Assembly: GCA_025455725.1 (NCBI GenBank) | Contig: JALOLY010000014.1 | Location: 1-18,479 of the forward strand | DNA from: Amoebophilaceae bacterium | GTDB lineage: Bacteria > Bacteroidota > Bacteroidia > Cytophagales > Amoebophilaceae | Length of the DNA stretch: 18,479 bases | Reading direction: 5' to 3' | Shown here: positions 13,987 through 18,479 of the stretch, in pieces | Position numbering within the stretch: the first letter of the stretch is position 1 | Layout: every line of letters begins with the position of its first letter | The notes under the pieces: generated by a model | Seen by the model: the letters and a program-made list of their open reading frames with translations, nothing else | Database searches by the model: none | Told to the model about the DNA's origin: nothing | Program-made: the position numbers and the translations under genes

Positions 13987-15264
13987 ATGAGTAAGATCAA
14001 AGACATTCGTGCAAGACATGTCCTGGATTCCAGAGGAAATCCTACCGTTGAGGTAGAGGTATGTACCCAAGATGGGGCTATAGGCATAGCTGCTGTGCCC
14101 TCGGGCGCATCTACGGGTAGCTATGAAGCACTTGAACTGCGTGACACAGATAATCCACAATACTTAGGAATGGGTGTTCAAAAGGCTATAAAACATGTTA
14201 GAGACGTTTTAAAAGACGAGCTTATGGGTATTTCTGTCTTTGAGCAGGGATATTTAGATCGGCTCATGTTAGTGCTAGATGGCACATCTAACAAGTCTAG
14301 GTTAGGCGCCAATGCACTCCTAGGTGTTTCCCTGGCCATAGCTAAAGCGGCGGCTTTGTCTGCCAAAATGCCTTTATATCGTTATCTAGGAGGTATAAAT
14401 GCCAATACCTTACCGACACCCATGATCAACATATTGAATGGCGGTGTGCATGCAGACAATGCTATCGACTTACAAGAATTCATGATCATGCCTGTAAATG
14501 CGGTTAGCTTTTCCGAGTCTTTGCGTATGGGTGTGGAGGTATTTCATCATTTAGGGAGGTTACTAAGGGCTAATTCATTTACCACTAATATGGGTGACGA
14601 GGGTGGCTTCGCTCCTAGCATTGCTTCCAATGAAAAAGCTGTAGAATTAGTGTTGCAAGCTGTTGAAAAGGCCGGCTATCGGCCAGGAGAGGATATTTTT
14701 ATTGCATTGGATGCTGCTGCTTCTGAGTTTTACGATCCACAAGAAAAGTGCTATTCTTTTCGAGGAACTTCTGGTGCGAAGTACTCCTCTGCAGAGCTCG
14801 TGAAGTTTTGGGAAGACTGGTTACATAAATATCCTATTCTCTCTATTGAAGATGGGATGGCAGAAGATGATTGGGAAGGATGGCAGCAATTGACCGCTGC
14901 TGTAGGCGATCGTGTTCAGCTTGTAGGAGATGATCTGTTTGTGACCAGTGTAGAAAGATTGCAGCATGGCATCGACATGAAGGCAGCCAATGCTGTTCTT
15001 ATCAAGATGAATCAGGTAGGCACACTCAGTGAGACACTAGAAACAGTGCGACTAGCCCACAAGCATGCTTACAACAGCATCATATCGCACCGTTCGGGAG
15101 AGACAGAAGACACTTCCATCGCTGATTTGGCTGTTGCTCTAAACACTGGCCAGATTAAAACAGGCTCTGTCTCGCGCTCTGACAGGACCGCAAAGTATAA
15201 CCAACTATTACGTATTGAGGAGGCATTGGGTGATTACGGCCAATTTGCTGGCAAGCCGTTCTAG
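13987..15264 (+). CDS. eno: Enolase (phosphopyruvate hydratase)
   Basis: A 425-residue glycolytic enzyme that converts 2-phosphoglycerate to phosphoenolpyruvate, and in many bacteria is also linked to the RNA degradosome. The active-site blocks are complete: SGASTGSYEALELRD (near 39-53), NGGVHADNAIDLQEFMIMP with E164, and MGDEGGFAP with E205. Mg ligands are D242 (ALDAAASEF), E288 (SIEDGM) and D315 (GDDLFVT). The catalytic K340 (LIKMNQVGT), the SHRSGETEDT block with H368-R369-S370, and K391 are also present. The ATG gives the usual MSKIKDIRARHVLDSRGNPTVE. It follows a 226-bp gap and is 16 bp before the division gene. Confidence 0.98.
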   Translation: MSKIKDIRARHVLDSRGNPTVEVEVCTQDGAIGIAAVPSGASTGSYEALELRDTDNPQYLGMGVQKAIKHVRDVLKDELMGISVFEQGYLDRLMLVLDGTSNKSRLGANALLGVSLAIAKAAALSAKMPLYRYLGGINANTLPTPMINILNGGVHADNAIDLQEFMIMPVNAVSFSESLRMGVEVFHHLGRLLRANSFTTNMGDEGGFAPSIASNEKAVELVLQAVEKAGYRPGEDIFIALDAAASEFYDPQEKCYSFRGTSGAKYSSAELVKFWEDWLHKYPILSIEDGMAEDDWEGWQQLTAAVGDRVQLVGDDLFVTSVERLQHGIDMKAANAVLIKMNQVGTLSETLETVRLAHKHAYNSIISHRSGETEDTSIADLAVALNTGQIKTGSVSRSDRTAKYNQLLRIEEALGDYGQFAGKPF

Positions 15265-15280
15265 AAAATAATTTAAACCT

Positions 15281-15580
15281 ATGCGCGTCATGTGGAAAAG
15301 ACTTCCTCACTGGGCGAAGAGCTTTTATTTTCTGTCAGGATTGGGGTTTTTATTTTGGATGCTTTTTTTCGATGCGGAAGACTTTTTTACACAGTACCAA
15401 TTGAGGAATAAGCTGGGATGCTTAGCAGAGGAGAAACGCCACTATCTAGAACAAATAGAAGAGCTACAACAAGACAAAAAGGAATTAGCAAGCCATGAAG
15501 ACTTACTAGAGAAGTTTGCTAGAGAAAAGTATTTTATGAAGAAAAAGACAGAAGATCTCTACGTTATTGTTGATGAATGA
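15281..15580 (+). CDS. DivIC/FtsB-like septum formation protein
   Basis: A 99-residue single-pass membrane protein of the septum formation initiator (DivIC/FtsB) family. After a short basic cytosolic start (MRVMWKRLPHWAK), a hydrophobic segment runs from about residue 15 to 30 (FYFLSGLGFLFWMLFF). A heptad-like coiled coil follows (about 37-70, EEKRHYLEQIEELQQDKKEL), then the family end LLEKFAREKYFMKKKTEDLYVI. In this family the protein acts with FtsL and FtsQ in divisome assembly. The place directly after eno is common in Bacteroidota. An in-frame ATG at 15290 would remove three residues. Confidence 0.9.
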   Translation: MRVMWKRLPHWAKSFYFLSGLGFLFWMLFFDAEDFFTQYQLRNKLGCLAEEKRHYLEQIEELQQDKKELASHEDLLEKFAREKYFMKKKTEDLYVIVDE

Positions 15581-15643
15581 GTCTTTGGGGTTATATGGTG
15601 GTCAAACCTAAGGAGGCTACACTATCAAACAAATAATCCTTAC

Positions 15644-15655
15644 ATAATGCATTAT
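15644..15655. repeat. 12-bp perfect palindrome upstream of murF-alr
   Basis: ATAATGCATTAT is its own reverse complement and lies 14 bp before the ATG at 15670, in the 89-bp gap after the DivIC-like gene. It could be an operator, but its role is unknown; its small size and AT-richness also fit chance. Confidence 0.25.
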
Positions 15656-15669
15656 TTTCCCTACTTCGC

Positions 15670-18144
15670 ATGCTCCTCTTCAGTGAATTATCAACCCTTA
15701 TAGGAGGTACCGTCATACAGTATGTTGCAGACACCCCAATCAGCAACATATTACTAGATAGTAGAAGGCTCTCAACTACTACTGATAGTCTATTTTTGGC
15801 TATGCGGGGCCAGCATCACAACAGTCACCAGTTTCTGCCAATAGTTTATGAGCGAGGCATCAGGCAGTTTGTGGTAGAACAAGGCAATGAAATTGCTTAT
15901 GAGCGACTCAAAAATGCCAACGTTATTCAAGTAGCCAACAGTATTGATGCCTTGCAACAGTTGGCGGCTCACCATAGAAATCAATATCAATTACCCCTGC
16001 TGGCTATTACGGGAAGCAATGGGAAGACCATTATCAAAGAATGGCTTAGTCAGCTGTTATCCTTGAAGTATGCCGTGGCGAAAAGCCCCAAAAGTTACAA
16101 CTCACAAATCGGTGTTCCGTCCTCAGTGTGGCTGATGCATGCAAATCACGAGTATGGTGTTTTTGAGGCAGGTATCTCGAGGCCTGGAGAAATGGCAAAA
16201 TTAGAGGCCATTCTTAAGCCTACTCTTGGTATGTTCGCCAACATAGGCCCGGCACATGACGCAGGTTTTGCCACCCAACAGCAAAAACTCAACGAGAAGG
16301 CGCTCCTATTTAGGAAGTGCCAGAAGATTTACTATTGTCTCGATCATATACCCATTCATCAAGTTTTGATGATGCTGTACCATAATAAAGTACAACTGGT
16401 GACTTGGTCTTTGCTTGATAATTCTGCCGACTACAAGATCCAAAAGTACTTACTAGACACAGACAAGCAGACAAAGCTTACAGTAATCACTCGGCAGCAC
16501 CATCATACTTTTATTTTGCCGTTTCAAGACGATTTTTCCATAGAAAATGCAATCCACTGTATTGTATTCCTGTTGCACGAAGGATTCAGTGCTACCATGA
16601 TACAGGAACCTCTTACAAAGCTTAGATCGGTGCCTATGCGCATGACTTTGAAGGAGGGTATTAACAACTGCCAGGTGATCGATGATACCTATAATAACGA
16701 TTTGGTGGGCTTGCAGGGAGCCCTAGATTTTATGGCTCAACAGAAGAGAGCCTCTCGAAGAACAGTAGTACTATCTGATTTGCTACAAACTGGTGTAGTA
16801 GCTGAGGCACTTTATCGGCAAGTTGTACAGTTGCTCAAGGGCAAGCAAGTGGATCGGGTCATCGGTATCGGTAAAGAGCTAACTGCGTACGCCGAAGTTT
16901 TTGCATCGTTTGATACATGCTTTTACGAACACACTGAAGCATTACTTAAGGAGGATATTCAGCGCATGTTTAGCGATGAGTTAGTACTTGTGAAGGGCGC
17001 TAGACGTTTTAGCCTAGATAGAGTGGTAGATCGGTTGCAGCAAAAGGTACATAGTACCGTTCTTGAAGTAGACTTAGATGCTGTTACCCATAATCTAAAT
17101 TTTTTTCGAGGTAGACTAGCTGAGGGTACCCGACTGATGGTTGTGGTCAAAGCCCTAGCATACGGTAGTAGCAGCTTCGAAATTGCCCAACTTCTTCAGT
17201 ACCACCGTGTGGATTACCTGGCAGTAGCATATGCCGACGAAGGTATGTTGTTGCGCGAGCATGGTATCACACTCCCCATCATGGTAATGAACCCCACGCC
17301 AGAGAGTTTTGATAAGCTCCTTGAGTACCGTTTAGAGCCCGAGATATACAGCCTCAAGTTGCTACTTGAATTGCGTGATTTCTTAACCCTTCGGAATAGT
17401 TGCATTGATATACACCTGAAGCTAGAAACAGGAATGTGTCGGCTAGGGTTTGAGGAGAGAGAGCTCGGTACACTTGTACAACTATTGGCTACTTCACCAG
17501 CCATTCGCGTAGTGGGAATCATGAGCCACCTGGCTGCTGCTTCTGACCAGCAACATGATGGTTATACCAGGCATCAGTTTATGCTGTTTACGCAGTATGC
17601 CGACTATATAGAAAAAAAGCTGGATATCCGTACGATCAAACACTTACTGAATTCTTCAGGCATTCTTCGTTTTCCTGAGTACCAATTAAGTATGGTCCGA
17701 TTGGGTATTGGCTTGTATGGTGTCGGAGTAGGTGAGGAGATACAGCAGCGTCTTGAAGTTGCTAGCACGCTTAAAACTGTTATTTCTCAGATTAAAATGA
17801 TTCCCCAAGGAGCAACGGTCGGTTATGGAAGACAAGGTGTTGCCCAAAAAGATATGCGGATCGCTACCCTAGCTATTGGCTATGCTGACGGATTTAGCAG
17901 AGTACTGGGCCGTGGTCAAGGTAGCGTCTGGATCAATGGTCATTTTGCTCCCATTGTTGGTGCTATTTGTATGGATATGAGCATGGTGGATGTAACAAAT
18001 ATACCTGCTGCTGAGGGGGATACGGTCATCATCTTTGGTAAGGAGTTACCTATTGCGGAATTAGCTGCTGCTATGGGTACCATCGTTCACGAAGTACTGA
18101 CGAATGTGAGCGAACGGGTGAAGAGGATATATTATGCGGGGTGA
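15670..18144 (+). CDS. murF-alr: Bifunctional MurF / alanine racemase
   Basis: An 824-residue fusion typical of Bacteroidota. The N-terminal MurF part (about 1-455) joins D-Ala-D-Ala to UDP-MurNAc-tripeptide. It shows the ATP loop TGSNGKT with K119, YNSQIGVP (143-150), FEAGISRPGEM (165-175), NIGPAHDAGF (191-200) and IDDTYNNDLVGLQGALDF (337-354). The C-terminal racemase part (about 463-824) makes D-Ala with PLP. It shows K494 in VKALAYG, the LETGMCRLGF block with R591, VRLGIGLYG (676-684), Y719 in GYGR, IGYADGF and AICMDMSMVDVT (765-776). A Glu (586) replaces the usual Asp before TGM, a conservative change. Both halves look intact, so the cell should make peptidoglycan precursors and D-Ala in one polypeptide. 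Confidence 0.97.
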   Translation: MLLFSELSTLIGGTVIQYVADTPISNILLDSRRLSTTTDSLFLAMRGQHHNSHQFLPIVYERGIRQFVVEQGNEIAYERLKNANVIQVANSIDALQQLAAHHRNQYQLPLLAITGSNGKTIIKEWLSQLLSLKYAVAKSPKSYNSQIGVPSSVWLMHANHEYGVFEAGISRPGEMAKLEAILKPTLGMFANIGPAHDAGFATQQQKLNEKALLFRKCQKIYYCLDHIPIHQVLMMLYHNKVQLVTWSLLDNSADYKIQKYLLDTDKQTKLTVITRQHHHTFILPFQDDFSIENAIHCIVFLLHEGFSATMIQEPLTKLRSVPMRMTLKEGINNCQVIDDTYNNDLVGLQGALDFMAQQKRASRRTVVLSDLLQTGVVAEALYRQVVQLLKGKQVDRVIGIGKELTAYAEVFASFDTCFYEHTEALLKEDIQRMFSDELVLVKGARRFSLDRVVDRLQQKVHSTVLEVDLDAVTHNLNFFRGRLAEGTRLMVVVKALAYGSSSFEIAQLLQYHRVDYLAVAYADEGMLLREHGITLPIMVMNPTPESFDKLLEYRLEPEIYSLKLLLELRDFLTLRNSCIDIHLKLETGMCRLGFEERELGTLVQLLATSPAIRVVGIMSHLAAASDQQHDGYTRHQFMLFTQYADYIEKKLDIRTIKHLLNSSGILRFPEYQLSMVRLGIGLYGVGVGEEIQQRLEVASTLKTVISQIKMIPQGATVGYGRQGVAQKDMRIATLAIGYADGFSRVLGRGQGSVWINGHFAPIVGAICMDMSMVDVTNIPAAEGDTVIIFGKELPIAELAAAMGTIVHEVLTNVSERVKRIYYAG

Positions 18145-18479
18145 GGAGCCGATTCCTTCTCAGCGACAAAGTACCATCTTACCTCTTTTTGCTGCACAAT
18201 ACGCTATTCCAACAAGTTTCAACTTTCTAGGTTCTACTAATTCGTTGTCCCTTAAGAAAGGTTAGTATGTGTATTATATACTAAGTTGAGGAGTGTTTTC
18301 GGGGTTAATTTTCTTAAAAAGGGGTAGGAAAAAATGTAAGGAAATGATTGCTTGAGATGAACCCCTTGCAAAAAATCGTGCGCATAGGTGGGGTCACTCA
18401 CCTCATCAATCACAAACCGATCTGTTTAAAAGCCTACTCTCCAAGCAGCTCAATCCGCAACACCCCCTCTACGTGTTAG
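18145..18479 (+). other. AT-rich end of window, no gene recognised
   Basis: No known gene is seen in these 335 bp. A 43-codon ORF (18134-18265) overlaps the murF-alr stop by 11 bp and reads MRGEEPIPSQRQSTILPLF at its start; it is unrecognised. A 40-codon ORF (18357-18479) ends with TAG exactly at the last base, also unrecognised. On the reverse strand an open stretch from about 18424 down to 18260, without a clear start, has a protein-like translation. A 7-bp inverted repeat AAGGGGT/ACCCCTT (about 18319-18325 and 18361-18367) is also present. Together this could be a degraded gene or element, but I cannot name it. Confidence 0.4.
18262..18284. repeat. Inverted repeat with 7-bp arms, downstream of murF-alr
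   Basis: TTAGTAT (18262-18268) pairs with ATACTAA (18278-18284) across a 9-nt loop. It is AT-rich and lacks a downstream T-run, so it is a weak terminator at best; it could also be an operator. It lies about 120 bp after the murF-alr stop. Confidence 0.35.

Noticed and set aside
18400..18479. Possible transposase or other gene running off the right edge on the reverse strand
   Set aside because: All three reverse frames meet a stop within the last 45 bases or so, so no intact gene enters from the right on that strand.
1..18479. tRNA, rRNA, CRISPR, insertion sequence, riboswitch or defence genes
   Set aside because: No cloverleaf, repeat array, transposase motif or long terminal repeat was seen in any gap; the gaps are short and described above.

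Overview
The window is a tightly packed ribosomal-protein 'super-operon' (S10, spc and alpha clusters run together), entirely on the + strand, followed by a short housekeeping block. The gene order (rplD partial, rplW, rplB, rpsS, rplV, rpsC, rplP, rpmC, rpsQ, rplN, rplX, rplE, rpsN, rpsH, rplF, rplR, rpsE, rpmD, rplO, secY, map, infA, rpmJ, rpsM, rpsK, rpsD, rpoA, rplQ, eno, divIC/ftsB-like, murF-alr) points to Bacteroidota. Supporting signs are the MurF-alanine racemase fusion, the eno then DivIC-like order, the lack of adk between secY and map, the zinc-free S14 and L36 forms, and AT-rich rather than GGAGG-type sequence before start codons. GC looks low-to-mid 40s by eye. A Cytophagales-like, possibly host-associated, reduced-genome lineage is plausible because carA, which lies between rplQ and eno in many relatives, is absent. 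That placement is inference, not proof.

Layout: 1-2920 holds the S10 part (L4 C-terminus to S3). 2921-3097 is an unusually long 177-bp gap. 3098-8121 continues with L16 to L15. 8114-10575 holds the secretion and initiation genes secY, map, infA and rpmJ. 10578-13760 is the alpha part (S13, S11, S4, RpoA, L17), with a 100-bp gap before rpsK and a hairpin plus T-run between rpoA and rplQ. 13761-13986 is a non-coding gap. 13987-18144 holds enolase, a DivIC/FtsB-like division protein and the MurF-Alr fusion. 18145-18479 has no recognisable gene.

The genes supply the ribosome (large and small subunit proteins), the RNA polymerase alpha subunit, translation initiation factor IF-1, the SecY translocon that receives nascent chains, and the N-terminal methionine peptidase that trims them. 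Then come a glycolytic enzyme and two cell-envelope genes (septum assembly and peptidoglycan precursor synthesis). Most junctions are stop/start overlaps or a few bases apart, which suggests translational coupling. The 8-mer TAGCCATG recurs at three of them.

I see no mobile element, CRISPR array, tRNA or rRNA, defence system or novel multi-gene system. The points worth a second look are the larger gaps and their hairpins, the rpoA-rplQ element, the absence of carA, and the unexplained 3' end.
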